Below are positions 1-10,437 of a DNA stretch of 64,000 bases, one piece after another. The DNA is from Rhabdophis nuchalis (lineage: Eukaryota; Chordata; Lepidosauria; Squamata; Natricidae). The first letter of the stretch is position 1. Every line of letters begins with the position of its first letter. The DNA is taken from the NCBI GenBank assembly GCA_039707465.1, contig CM077643.1, forward strand, positions 42,310,105 to 42,374,104. Reading direction: 5' to 3'. The notes beneath the pieces are model-generated. The model was given only the letters and a program-made list of their open reading frames with translations. It was not told where the DNA came from and did not search any database. A program made the translations under genes and the position numbers.

Positions 1-445
1 AAAGGGAAGGTTTGCTTATGCTCAGTTAACAGAGAGATTTAAACTGGACAAGAAAAATACTATTTTATGGATGAGAAAAATGAAATGGATTTATGTACTA
101 GTGATGAACATGTTATTGCTAAGATGTATAAATTAGTGTTGAAAATGAATATGGTAGATAAATCTGTTAAGGATTGGATGATTAAACACCCCAAAAAATT
201 AGACACAACATAATGCTTGATCAATGGGGAAATACATGGAGTAAAGGATTGAAATTTATACTGAATTATAATTTGAAAGAAAACATTTTTTAAGATGATG
301 TATTGCTGGTGTTTAACACAGGATAAAATTGTCAAAGATATACAGGATAAGGTGTGTTGCCAAATGTACGTTGGAAATGTAAGCAATTTGAAGTACCTTT
401 TATCATCTTTGATGGACATGTAAGCTAATCTAAGAAATCCTCTGA
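1..445 (+). pseudogene. Degenerate L1 LINE ORF2 C-terminal relic
   Basis: Reading the plus strand across several stops and frame changes gives the L1 ORF2p C-terminal region: a stretch resembling 'KMYKLVLKMN', then 'NYNLKENIF', then the diagnostic 'YHLWWTC' zinc-knuckle region near 395-425. In an intact L1 this part follows the reverse transcriptase and helps bind RNA. Here it is an old fragment that continues beyond the left window edge, with no intact frame. The residues are seen; the L1 assignment comes from family knowledge. It shows that autonomous L1s, the likely ORF2p donors for the ORF1-only copies at 20.7 kb and 45.5 kb, existed in this lineage. Confidence 0.7.
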
Positions 446-1720
446 TCAGATATGTATTTTACTTCAGAGAACTCTCAAACTGAAATCAGAGGTTTTTCTT
501 CTAGGTTTGATGGATAAATTGGAAAAAATGTAACTTGGTTCTTAAAAAAGATATCAACAGGAAGGTTTCTTCATGTGCAGAGACAGAAGAGCTCACAAAT
601 ACCAGCAATGGAAGAATGGATGTGGAAATTAATGAAGATGTTGAAGGGACTGTTTTCTATTTCCCCCCCTTTTTGTCTGCACCATCTGATTTTGTTTTTT
701 CCTTGTTGCCCTCCCCATTTTCTCTAAAATAAAATACTGTTATATTTCATATTATTTTGAAATTCAATAACGTTTTGTGGGGGAAAAAATCAGATCGGTC
801 TCAATTAGATCAGGTCATACTTGTTCCCCTTCCATAGCAGCTTTTAAACATGGTTTGCCTATTGAGGCAGACACTCTTAAAACTAACTTTTGAGTCTAAG
901 ATTAAAAAATGCCCTTCAATATATCCAGTGTTAAAATATGTTGCTTCATACCATATTGGGAAGTTTGAATGTTCTTCTCCATTAATTTAATTACTCTTTA
1001 ATTACTTCTAGTTCTCTCTAGTGTCTCTCTAGACTTTTTAAAGTCTGTTTTTTTAAGGATTCAAAGCAAAAATATTTCCCAATAGGGAATATTCTTACAG
1101 TTAATTTAAAAAATCTTATTTCTAACTTATCTGGACCCTTAGTCCATTTGTAACTGTTCCATCTCAAAGATTTAATCACACTTTTGCTGTTTATTCCAAA
1201 AAAATGAAATCTTTAAACTTGTATATAAACTTGTACATATGATAAATCTTCTTTTACTAAACATGTATATATAAACTTCTTTTATACCAGTAACTATAAA
1301 ACTTGGAGATTCAAAAGTTCCTAATAGATGAAAAGTAGTTAATAAACAATTTTTGAAAGTGATTGGAAAGGGAACATGCAAACCTAGTATCCATTCAAAG
1401 ACACCAACCACAGTTTGAATATGATTATTCCTTTGTCTCCCAGAGTTTTAATTCTGCAACTGTATGGAGTATTTGTGGGTGATCTCAAGTCATCTTCTTG
1501 TCTGGAGAGGAATTACAAAGAGCTGGTCTTCTTATCACCTCTTCATTCTGTTACAGTCATTGTCTCTGTTTCTCTTAGAGAAGTTTTCAATTCATCATTT
1601 CTTTCCCAGAAATCCCAATATTTCTGATAATTTGTAATGAGCATTTTACTGAACAAGAACTGAAAACATTTGTGGATTGATAATAGTAGGCTATGGGAAG
1701 AAGAGCTCTTTTATTTGTAA
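446..1720. other. AT-rich stretch, nothing recognised
   Basis: About 1.3 kb of AT-rich sequence. The short open frames have no recognisable domains, codon bias or splice context. The first 300 bases could be L1 3' sequence following the relic, but I cannot show it. Confidence 0.4.
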
Positions 1721-2060
1721 CTAGGTGTTAACCCGGCATTGGCCAGGTATTTGTTTATCCCAATCCTGTATAAGACATTCATAAATGTCCAGACCAAATG
1801 TAATTTCTAATTTTGGATTTTCCCCCTTACCAGAGATAGCCCCCTTGTGGAGTACTGTGAAGCCATTACCATAGCAACTCCACTGTGCTGTACAATAGAA
1901 GCCATTTTACTGCAGTACAGTAGAAGCCATTTAAAGGCACAACAGTTTGCATCTTAACAGAACACACCCCCTGAGGGGTGTTAGTATTGTCTTACCCGTA
2001 CAGTATTTTTCTCCACAGAGTAAGTCATCTCTATACCAAGTTTGGTTGAAATTGCTTGAG
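1721..2060 (-). mobile_element. Helitron-like non-autonomous element, copy 1
   Basis: Read on the minus strand, the copy ends at 1721 in CTAG followed by a host T. Just before this lies a short hairpin (ACCTGG ... CCGGGT), the usual 3' signature of Helitrons. Internal sequence matches two plus-strand copies at 41.35-41.68 kb and 55.58-56.0 kb: the 'tactccacaaggggg' block, the 'ctgttaagatgcaaactg' block and the 'caagcaatttcaaccaaac' block. There is no coding capacity. The 5' end is unclear near 2060. The alternative is another end-hairpin element, but CTAG|T argues for a Helitron. Confidence 0.6.
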
Positions 2061-2929
2061 GTGATTATTGTTGTTCCTCTTTTCCTTTTCTATACTTATC
2101 TGTTTTTCTTTTCTCTCTACCTTCCAAAATTTAATTTGGTTATTTCCCCCCCCCCCCCCTTAGTTTACTTTGCTTTAATTTTTGCTACATTTCATAAAAA
2201 CACCTATACAATTATTATTTTTTAAAAAGGAAAATTCCAGCAGCAAGCTTAATGTCATTTCCAGTTCAGCTATGTAAAAGATACCAGGTGAATCTGACAA
2301 TCTTCACGTCATGTTGCATAAAAGGTCATTTTAGTTGCCCTTCGGGAAAAATAGCAGGTGATTTTCATACATTATTCTGGGTCAAGACAGGGGTTAGAAC
2401 CTGCATTTGCATTTTGGAGTGTGTATAACCTTGCTTGCAGAACAACACATGAAAATTTCTTGGGATTCTGTGACCAAAGCAAATGTCCATGTTTAATCAA
2501 CACAATATTTGCATAAAATGCAGACACAATTCAATTCCAAATGCTGACTTGTTTACAAAAAAGGTGCATAACTTATTTTTAAGGGCTTCAAGAGCATTTA
2601 AAACACTTTTACAAGATCATTAAACTTTTCTTCCCTTGCTTATAACATTAAAACTCAGGGTCACTCAGTGAAATTGGTTGGCAGTTAACTGAGGGCCAAA
2701 AAAGAGAGAAGTGTTTACATTATACATCATTAATTAACACATTGCTCTAGAAAGTGTTGATGGGTTTCACTGGATTGGCTTATTTAAAAAAAGAAAATGA
2801 AGAGAGCATCAGGAAGGGTATTTTTTTCTTTTCTTTTTCTTATTACTACTTTAAACAATGTTGTGCCATGCTATGTTCTTGCATTCTTTGCTCCTAGAAG
2901 TTACTCTTGGAAGTGATCACCCAGTAAAA
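2061..2929. other. Unassigned stretch with pyrimidine tract and poly-C
   Basis: Contains a C-rich homopolymer around 2146-2159 inside a T/C-rich segment, then AT-rich sequence with no recognisable repeat or gene. Confidence 0.4.
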
Positions 2930-3543
2930 ACCCACAAAGAAAAGGGTGTCAACTTATTTTTGAAAGCATCAGAAGGCAAGGCAAGAAACAATCGGTGGAA
3001 ACTAATCAAGGAGAAAAGCAACCGGGAATTAAGAAAAAACGTCCTTGCTAGAATATTCATGACTGGGAGAGACATGACAACAAGATCAACCAATGAATAG
3101 GCATAGCAACAAGTTCAGCCAATGGGAGCTGAAACAGCTAGGAGCCAGGGCGTGGTTTTGCCTGCAACCTTCTGAATCTGTGCAAAGAATTGAAATTGAA
3201 ACTTAAGACTCTGTCTACTCTGAACTCTGGAATAAAATTGTTCTCTCCTGTTTGTGCTCTGATTGTAACTTTTACCACATTGAAAGACTCTATTGGTATT
3301 GTACATTTATTCATCTGTTATTATTTATATAAAGAAGTTAATGAATCCAGCTGAATCAGTTATCTGTGTGTGCTTTCTGGGTTTGATTTTTCTGCAACCA
3401 ACTCTGACATTCCTAACAGTGAGAACAATTAACCAGTGGAATAGCTTGCCTTCAGAAAATGTGGGTGCTTCATCACTGGAGGTTTTTAAGAAGAAACTGG
3501 ACAGCCACTTGTCTGAAATGGTATGGGGTCTCCTGATTGAGCA
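2930..3543 (+). mobile_element. CR1 LINE 3' fragment split by an LTR insertion
   Basis: CR1 ORF2 C-terminal sequence (KEKGVNLFLKASEGK ... WKLIKEKSN) runs to 3045 and resumes at 3410 (LTVRTINQWNSLPSENV ... SHLSEMVWGLL). It is the same terminal domain that is intact at 10438-11082. The two parts join in register once the 364-bp insert and its duplicated target are removed. The copy is 5'-truncated, as usual for CR1, and its 3' end is lost where an L2 begins near 3544. Confidence 0.8.
3046..3409 (+). repeat. Solo LTR-like insertion inside the CR1
   Basis: The 364-bp insert starts with TG and ends with CA. It is flanked by GTCCT (3041-3045) and TTCCT (3410-3414); the CR1 consensus here is TTCCT, so this is a 5-bp target duplication with one later mutation. 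An AATAAA lies near 3231. It has no coding sequence and no internal region. Size, TG/CA ends and 5-bp duplication fit a solo LTR of a Ty3/gypsy or ERV element. The sequence is not related to the gypsy LTRs at 13.2 and 49.0 kb. The strand is inferred from AATAAA only. Confidence 0.55.
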
Positions 3544-3960
3544 GAGGTTTTTTAAGTTTATTGGATTCGTATCCCGCCCTATCTCCCCAAAGGGACTCAG
3601 GGCGGCGCACAGGTAAATATTAAGAACAATACAAAAATACAATATGACTACAATAAAAATATATTAAATTTAAACCCGTGCTAAAAACATCTTTAAAACC
3701 CATCTAAAAACCCTTACTAAAATCCCTACAATTTGTATTAAAATCTAAGCCAGGCCAGTCAGATGAAAAAAGTGAGTTTTAAGCTCCTGGCGAAAGAGGC
3801 GCAGGTCCGTGATGGTACGAATGTTGGGGGGTAGGTCGTTCCAGAGAGCCGGACCCGCCACAGAGAAGGCCTTTCCCCTGAGGGTCGCCAGCTGGCATTG
3901 GCCGGCAGACGGCACCCTGAGGAGGCCCTCCCTGTGCGAGCGGACAGGACGGAGGGAGGT
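3544..3960 (-). mobile_element. L2 LINE 3' end fragment
   Basis: The minus strand carries the last part of L2 ORF2 (near 3800-3960, with the arginine- and proline-rich segment that follows 'HREGLL' in other copies here). The 3'UTR follows, ending in the box read on plus as 'gactcagggcggcgcacagg'. Frames are broken. It lies directly against the truncated CR1 end and is probably an insertion there. Confidence 0.75.
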
Positions 3961-4274
3961 ATTTTATAAACACGTTTCAAGAAAATCAAACCATTAAAAG
4001 GATATGAGGTATGTCAAGTTTCATAAAATGTAGTGCAGGTATTTTCAAATTATAGTCCTTTGAAAAAGCTGTTTTTATAACATAGCCCTAACGTTTGGCT
4101 ATTCATCACCCTTCACCCATCATACTGCACCCTACTTCCCCTGAAAAAGTCATTGACCAAGAAACCACACTCCAAAAACAGAAGTAGGGAACTATCTGAC
4201 AATAGCTGCACATCCTTCAGAAGATAGGGTCAAGATACACAAGGATCTTGACAGACTTGAACATTAGGCGCTAT
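3961..4274. other. Nothing recognised
   Basis: About 310 bases between L2 and CR1 fragments with no identifiable element or frame. Confidence 0.4.
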
Positions 4275-5048
4275 CTAACAAAATGAAATTCAATGGTGAA
4301 AAAAGTAAAGTTCTACATGTAGGCAAGAAAAGCAAAATGCACAGGTACAGTATAGGTGGTACCTTGCTCAATAGTAGTAACTGTGAAAGGGACCTTGGAC
4401 TCCTAGTGGACAACCATTTAAATATGAGCCACCAGTGTGTAGCAGTTGCCGAAAAAACCAACATATTTCTAGAAGGATAGCATCAAGATCACATGAAAGG
4501 CTAAAATCACTTTATAATGCCTTGGTAAGGCCACCCTTGCAACACTGCATTCAGTTTTGGTCTCCACAATGTAAAAAAGATGCGGAGACTCTAGAAAGTG
4601 TGCAGAGAAGAGCAACAAAGATGATTAGGGGACTGGAGGCTAAAACATATGAAGAACGGTTGCAGGAACTGGGTATGTCTAGTTTAATGAAAAGAAGGAC
4701 TAGGGGTGACATGATAGCAGTGTTCCAATATCTCAGGGGTTGTCACAAAGAAGAAGGTGTCAAACTATTCTCTAAGGCACCTGAGGGTAGAAGAAGAAGC
4801 AATGGGTGGAAACTAATCAAGGAGTGAAGCATCTTAGAACTAAGGAGCAATTTCCTGACCGTTAGAACAATTAATCAGTGGAACAACTTGCCTCCAGAAG
4901 TTGTGAATGCCCCAACATTGCAAGTCTTTAAGACGAAGTTGGATATCCATTTGTCTGAAGTGATATAGGGTTTCCTGCTTAAGCAGGGGGTTGGACTAGA
5001 AGACCTCCAAGGTCTATTCTATTCTATTCTATTCTATTCTATTCTATT
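4275..5048 (+). pseudogene. CR1 LINE ORF2 C-terminus with 3' end and (TATTC)n tail
   Basis: The terminal part of CR1 ORF2 is readable: 'GEKSKVLHVGKKSK', 'LGLLVDNHLNMSHQC', then after a frame change near 4460 'LYNALVRPPLQHCIQFW', 'RRATKMIRGLEAKTYEERL' and 'KEEGVKLFSKAPEGR'. A premature stop follows at about 4825. The 3'UTR ends in the conserved 'ttggactagaagacctccaaggt' box and a (TATTC)n run at 5013-5048. The domain follows the reverse transcriptase. The copy is 5'-truncated and inactive. Confidence 0.85.
5013..5048. repeat. (TATTC)n microsatellite at CR1 3' end
   Basis: About seven 5-bp units directly after the CR1 3' box. The other strand is (AATAG)n, the unit associated with snake CR1 tails. 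Confidence 0.95.
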
Positions 5049-5730
5049 GGAGGTCAGAACAGACAGGTTTGAAGCAAACAGAGAAAACCCAGAACCAAAA
5101 TTGGTATGGAGTTTCACCATATCCTTTTGCTTTTCCTCAAATCTCTCATTTCCCCCTACTCTTTGGCACTTTTTTTCACTTAAGGAACAAGATAAAGAGA
5201 AGGAACAGATAATACTAAAAGAATACATTACATTGAAGTGAATTCTTAGAGTAGTTTAATTATTTTTTTTTCAAATTAAGACCACAGATTAGAGCCAAGG
5301 TCTTAGTGTAGATTGCCCACTGTCATAGAAATTTCCTTCATTATCACTAATCCTTTCCAAGGTCATAATTTACCTGTAAAACATTTGAATTCCTCCTTTT
5401 GATGCTTGGACACCACTCATGTTCCTGAATTCTGGAATTTCAGAAGTCAAAAATTCCAGAAGTAAATAAATTTCTGAAATAAATTTCAGAAATTTAATTC
5501 CAGTTTTGGAGCCCTCTCTCCCCAAGAAATATTGCTCCTAGTGGATTGTGGTAAAACAAGATGTTGAAATTATATATTTTAGAACCATAGAATGATTGAA
5601 TGTCCATAATTCTTAAAATTAACATTATAGATGTTTTTAGAAGAAACATATTAGATATAAAATCCACTCTGCAATAGCATTCCATTTAGATGAATTACCC
5701 TGTTGATCAGATTTACAGTACCTATTCATT
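5049..5730. other. Nothing recognised
   Basis: AT-rich sequence. 5425-5490 contains short local repeats of 'ttccagaag' and 'tttctgaaat' type. No gene or named repeat seen. Confidence 0.35.
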
Positions 5731-5732
5731 AA

Positions 5733-5786
<54 letters not shown>
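5731..5786. repeat. (GAT)n microsatellite
   Basis: About 18 nearly perfect trinucleotide units on the plus strand. The next ~90 bases ('ttcaactcttgactatacta' and onwards) look like a degenerate LINE or SINE tail but could not be assigned. Confidence 0.95.
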
Positions 5787-6103
5787 AATATACCATTCAG
5801 TCCTGTTCAACTCTTGACTATACTATGGGCCAGATCTCGCCATATTTTCCAATCTTGGTTTACTTCTTCGAGTGTTAGTTAACATACAACTTTGTTAATT
5901 TATATATTAACCTACTCCCCTCCCCTCCACACACACAAAAGCAACAGAGGCAGGAAACTCTGGTTATTTGTTTTCCAATCACACATTCAGAAGAGAAATG
6001 AAAGAGGAATGGATTTCAAGAAAGTAAGCTGTTTGCTTTTCTGCATGTTGAAAGCACTGTGGTTGCATAGGCAAAGAAAAGGGGTTTTGAAAAGGAGAGA
6101 TTT

Positions 6104-6175
6104 CCTACAGAAATTGCTTGCTTCCTTCCTACAGAAATTGCTTGCTTCCTTCCTACAGAAATTGCTTGCTTCCTT
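6104..6175. repeat. 24-bp minisatellite, three units
   Basis: The unit 'cctacagaaattgcttgctt' plus cctt is repeated three times at 6104, 6128 and 6152. Because 24 is a multiple of 3, all frames stay open through it. Confidence 0.9.
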
Positions 6176-6297
6176 CCACTACCAGAAATTGGAGAAGAAG
6201 GGATTTCAAAAGAATAAGCTTTTCAGGTAGCATTGCTTTCAATGTATACAAGGCAATAAGCAAATACTTGGGCATTCCAAAAGGCAGAGAAGTGAAT

Positions 6298-6334
6298 ACA
6301 GAATAATAGAATTGGAAGGGACCTTGGAGTTCTT
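6298..6334 (-). repeat. Minimal CR1 3' end fragment
   Basis: 'gaataatagaattggaaggg' and the following 'accttggag' match the 3' box of the minus-strand CR1 copies in the window. Only about 37 bases remain. Confidence 0.6.
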
Positions 6335-6452
6335 AGTTAAAAAACAATCAAAAGCAGAAGGTGTGAACATGATTAATCTTGTCTCTTTCCCACTGGTGAA
6401 CAGAGTGGCCATCAGGTGATTTCCTGCTGAGCTGCAACTTTGTTTAGAGATG

Positions 6453-6829
6453 GAGATAGCAATAGCACTTAGACTTATACCCTGCTTCATAGTGCTTTTA
6501 CAGCCCTCTCTAACCAGTTTACAGAGTCAGCCTATTGCCTCCAACAATCTGGGTCCTCATTTTACCGACCTCAGAAAGATCATGGAAGGCTGAGTCAACC
6601 TTAGCTGGTGTGATTTGAACTGCCAAACTGCAACTAGCAGTCAGCTGAAGTAGCCTACACTCTAATCCAGAGGTTCCCAAACTTGGCAACTTTAAGACGT
6701 GTGGACTTAAACTCCCAGAATTCTCCAGCCAGCAGAACTGGCTGGAGAATTCTGGGAGTTGAGGTCCACATGTCTTAAAGTTGCCAAGTTTGGGAACCTC
6801 TGCTCTAACCACTGCACCACTTCAGCTCT
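6453..6829 (-). mobile_element. L2/MIR-tailed tRNA SINE, interrupted by a palindromic MITE
   Basis: On the minus strand the SINE has a tRNA-like head ('gtggtgcagtggttagagtg' type), a body with 'gactcagccttccat' and 'ggtaaaatgaggaccca', and a tail with 'gtaaac ... ttagagagggctg' and 'gctattgcta', similar to L2 and MIR 3' ends. RNA polymerase III boxes should lie in the head. A 135-bp hairpin MITE (6668-6802) sits in the head and duplicates 8 bp. Confidence 0.85.
6668..6802. mobile_element. Palindromic hAT-type MITE (135 bp), copy 1
   Basis: The whole element is one long inverted repeat, CAGAGGTTCCCAAACTTGGC to its complement, centred on 'cagccagcagaactggctgg'. Flanks CTCTAATC (6660-6667) and CTCTAACC (6803-6810) form an 8-bp target duplication (7/8), typical of hAT. 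There is no coding capacity. Related copies: 28539, 36695, 44607 and 60536. Confidence 0.9.
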
Positions 6830-6835
6830 TTGAGT

Positions 6836-8310
6836 TGCACTCAGTTAGGGTCGTTAAGTGAGAACTTCCTGTAAAAGGAAAGAAAAATAATTCAAAATAT
6901 TATATTAACTGAAGCATATCAGGAAAATATGTTAAATAGCCTTATCCAGGAGAAAAAATATCACTGAAATAATCATGCTGGCTAACTATACTTGGAAAAG
7001 TGTTTTTCAAGCAGGGATTGAAAGTAACAGACTGCATTGCAGGATTGACGTATACCATTATGACTAAAATTTGCATCTTTTCATTGCTATGGATAATTTC
7101 TACCATCAGTTTGCCTGACCTCTTTCACAGAAACAACATAATAATAACAAAAACCCATAATAAAACAATTGTTTCATTTTAAAAATATCTCCCAATAAAC
7201 TTTGTTTTGTATATTTTATATTTTATTAGTATTATTAGTATTCTATATTCTATTTAAGAATATAAAAACAGAAAGATGTAATCAAACAAACGATAAATAG
7301 GGAAGTGATATACATGCATTATAAATTTAGATTATAACATTTAAAAGTAAAATTAGTTCTGCATTTTAAATATCTAGTACAGTTTGAAGCATCAGATCAT
7401 TATTAAAATCAAGCCAATATCCAGTGATTAACTATAACCAATATAATATGAATTATGAATCAAAGTAGCAAATACAGTGTAGCTAATCTAAGAAATCTAT
7501 CTTTATTGACAAATCAAAGAAAAATAGATATTAAAACTTTATGTTTAAAAGGCTGAAACAATCGAGTAGTACTAATCCATTCATAGCATTATGAGATGAT
7601 TCAGTCTATGTCAAAGAAGACTGCCAAAATATTTCATCTTTGTTTTATTTTTAATTCAATTGTCTATTAAGTTATCTTTCTGTGGATGAGGTTTCATTGT
7701 ACATTCAGCTGCATGGAAGTAAATACTTAGGATTGAAGTAAGGAGTTGTAGGTCTGGTTGAATGCTTTCTCTCTCTATATATCCCATATTTTAATATATG
7801 TTTTTAACAGAACGGTATCTTTTGGTCGTACATTAGTATTTACATCAAACCAAAGGTATTTGTTCAAAGCTTATAGTGTCCCTGCTTCTTCCATCAAACC
7901 AGCCCAGGTGTAAAGTGACGCAATCCAGTCCTGAATCCAAGTTAAACAGCTATCTTGACAATATTACTTGAAATGTGGCACTGGCCCTCTTCCTCATTCT
8001 TTCAAGTCTTGTAAAATCTTAACATTAATGGAAATGGAAATAATATACACCTTCAAATGCAAATAGCCCAACAGGTAACTTTTGCAAGTAACTTTCAACA
8101 ATTCTACTCTTGATTTGTACTTGGGCTGAAGTCCACCAGACTTGTAGGCCTGAATGAAAAGATATAAAAAAGCTCAAAAGAAAGCAATGGTAGTCTGTTA
8201 TTGCTAAAAATACACCATGGATAACCTCGCGAATTATTCACTAGGGGTAAATAATAGATTCAAAGAGATACTTGACTCAAATATGTGTACTTTTAAAAAA
8301 AAGTGTTCTT
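6836..8310. other. AT-rich, nothing recognised
   Basis: About 1.5 kb of unique-looking AT-rich DNA. The short open frames look random. Confidence 0.4.
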
Positions 8311-8640
8311 TTTCAGATATAGTGATAGAGATACTGGTAGAAGTAGAGATAGAGACAGAGATGATAGGGTACAGATAAAGAGAGATGATGGAGATATGGA
8401 TAAAACTAGAGATAGAAAAAACAGAGGTAGAGATGATAGAGAGAGATAATAAAGATGATAGAGAAAGAGAGAGGGAGGGAGAGATGACACGTGATAGAGA
8501 TGGATAGAGATAGAGATGATAGAGAGAGATAAAAGTAAAGATAGAAACGTTGAAATAGATGATCGAGTGATAATGAGAAAGATGATAGGGAGAGGGAGAG
8601 AGGGAAATGACAAAGATGATAGAGATAAATAATATTCTGA
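8311..8640. repeat. Imperfect GATA/GAGATA purine-rich satellite tract
   Basis: About 330 bases of interrupted GATAGA, GAGATA and GATGAT units. The opposite strand reads as long Ser/Leu/Ile-rich open frames that are by-products of the repeat, not genes. Confidence 0.85.
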
Positions 8641-9424
8641 GTGCAGAAAAATGAATAGTATCAGACTCCATTCATTACTGTTCTCTGTATTGCAGTAGAA
8701 ATCCTACTGACAATTTTTGTAAATCCCCCCTATATCAAAATATATGGCAACTTTATTTTATTTCCCGAGGTCCATCTGTGTTCATCTGCAAGTCAATTTC
8801 CTTCCAGTTCTCTAGATCTCTTTTTAACCTGTACAAAGCTTTGCATATGATTCTACATTTAGATACTATTTATAAAGGCACAGTATGTGCTTCTCAAGTG
8901 CATGTTTGTAAACCTGTGTTCTCTTAAAACACATATTGGAGAATGTACTTTTAGGGTTTAGGTGACAGCTAGTTGGAAGCATTGGTGAAATGTGACAGTT
9001 GCCACTTGACTAAATCTCAACCTGCACATTTGTTTATGCAGCATTTATAAAATGTTTTTGTTCGTGCAAAAAGCCATTTATGCAAATTGCTTCTGCCCCA
9101 CCATCGTCTGTTGGTAGATTGTTCCGGCTTTTTTGTAGCAATGGGTTTGGTGGCTAACAGAAGAGGCCATCAGGCCTTCCAGTTAGTGTGATGGCAGTGC
9201 AACTAGAGCTCATCATTTACACTTCTTACACTGTATTGATGTAGGATGGCTTCAGGGGAAATTAAGTGCCTTGGGCAAGATGGGCAAACTCTGGTACTTC
9301 AGAAGCTGCTGATCTACCCCAGAAACTTTTAGTGCTGTCCTGGCTTTCCAGACTACTACAAATAGATGTTCAGCAAAATTTGAATATCTGTGACCTAAAG
9401 GAAGGGTAGGGAATATTTTCTGAA
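8641..9424. other. Nothing recognised
   Basis: No identifiable repeat family or frame. Confidence 0.35.
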
Positions 9425-10290
9425 CATGTCATGTGCCAGGACACAGACATCGAGAAAGAGGCTCCAGCAGAATCGATGGAATGTCAGCCTCAGAAGAAAC
9501 AAAGCGAATTCCGATCAAACACAGGCATCTCCTGAACAGTTGGAGAAGCAGATAGCAGCTCCTGCATCCAATAAGTAGAGTGAAGGACATTTTATGAAGC
9601 AAGGGATACTTTGCTTAAATACCTTGATTAGAGGCACCTGTCTTTAAAGGAATGAACTGGCAAATCTGTGGCTTTTGTATGATGTTCATGTAAATTCTGC
9701 TTTGGAATTTACATAAACCTCTGGACTGCCAACAACCCTGACCTGGATCTTGGACTTCTGGACTAGATTTTGAGTGTCTATGTCAGGGGTTTCAAACTCG
9801 ATTTCATTGAGGTCCACATCAGGGCTGTGTTTGACTTTGGGGGGCTGGGGTGGACATGGCCAGCTCGACGTCACTTGTGTCAGGGGCACCTGTGGTGGCC
9901 TGAGTAGTCTGCCAGAGATAATGGACTGCTGAGCTCTGTTTCTGGTTGCAACAGTCTCCTGCAACCCTCTGCAAGCAAAAACGGAACTCAGGAGGGTCAC
10001 ATGCAGAGCTCGGGAGGGCTGCATGCGGCCCTCCCAAACTCTGTTTTCACTGGCAGAGGCACTACAGGACAATCCTTTGCTGTTCCCCGAGTGGCCCCAC
10101 GGGCCAGATCTAAGCACCCTGTGGGCTGGATGCAGCTCATGGGCCTTGAGTTTGACATCCCTGGTCTGTGTGCTCCTCTTAAAAGTGAAACCGTTCAGCC
10201 AAGCTTCTTTCAGAGGCGGTTTTGGTTTACATTCCTTGTCTGATGGCATTTCTTAATCTTGAATAAACTGTGATTTCCATAGCAACTGTG
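9425..10290 (+). mobile_element. Unnamed retroelement relic (family R1), copy 1
   Basis: Two parts flank a hAT insertion. 9425-9783 includes a degenerate frame with 'ctccagcagaatcgatggaa' and 'catctcctgaacagttggag', then a 3' region with 'cctggatcttggacttctgg'. 10164-10290 ends with AATAAA near 10261 and 'tttccatagcaact'. The same order of blocks occurs on the minus strand at 39545-40205, where an acidic, Gln/Glu/Pro-rich frame is still open. It is probably the 3' part of an LTR or other retroelement. The class is unknown to me. Confidence 0.5.
9784..10163. mobile_element. hAT-type non-autonomous transposon
   Basis: Terminal inverted repeats CAGGGGTTTCAAACTC and GAGTTTGACATCCCTG. Flanks GTCTATGT (9776-9783) and GTCTGTGT (10164-10171) match 7/8, an 8-bp hAT duplication. 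Interior is GC-rich and non-coding. Shorter relatives: 31189, 38918, 40974 and 63591. Confidence 0.85.
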
Positions 10291-10312
10291 CGTGCCAGTA
10301 TACAATTGAAAC

Positions 10313-10376
10313 CAATACAATACAATACAATACAATACAATACAATACAATACAATACAATACAATACAATACAAT
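10313..10376. repeat. (CAATA)n microsatellite at CR1 3' end
   Basis: About 13 units of AATAC phase directly joined to the CR1 3' box. It differs by one base from the usual AATAG unit. Confidence 0.95.
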
Positions 10377-10437
10377 AGCAAAGTTGGAAGGGACCTTGGA
10401 GGTCATCTAGTCCAACTCCCTGCCTAGGCAAGAAGTC

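Noticed and set aside
8234..8671. Long Ser/Leu/Ile-rich frames on the minus strand
   Set aside because: They are translations of an imperfect GATA/GAGATA repeat; two overlapping frames are open at once, as expected from the repeat.
9686..10249. 187-codon minus-strand frame
   Set aside because: It runs through a hAT insertion and both flanks of an R1 relic; no domain, and antisense to R1.
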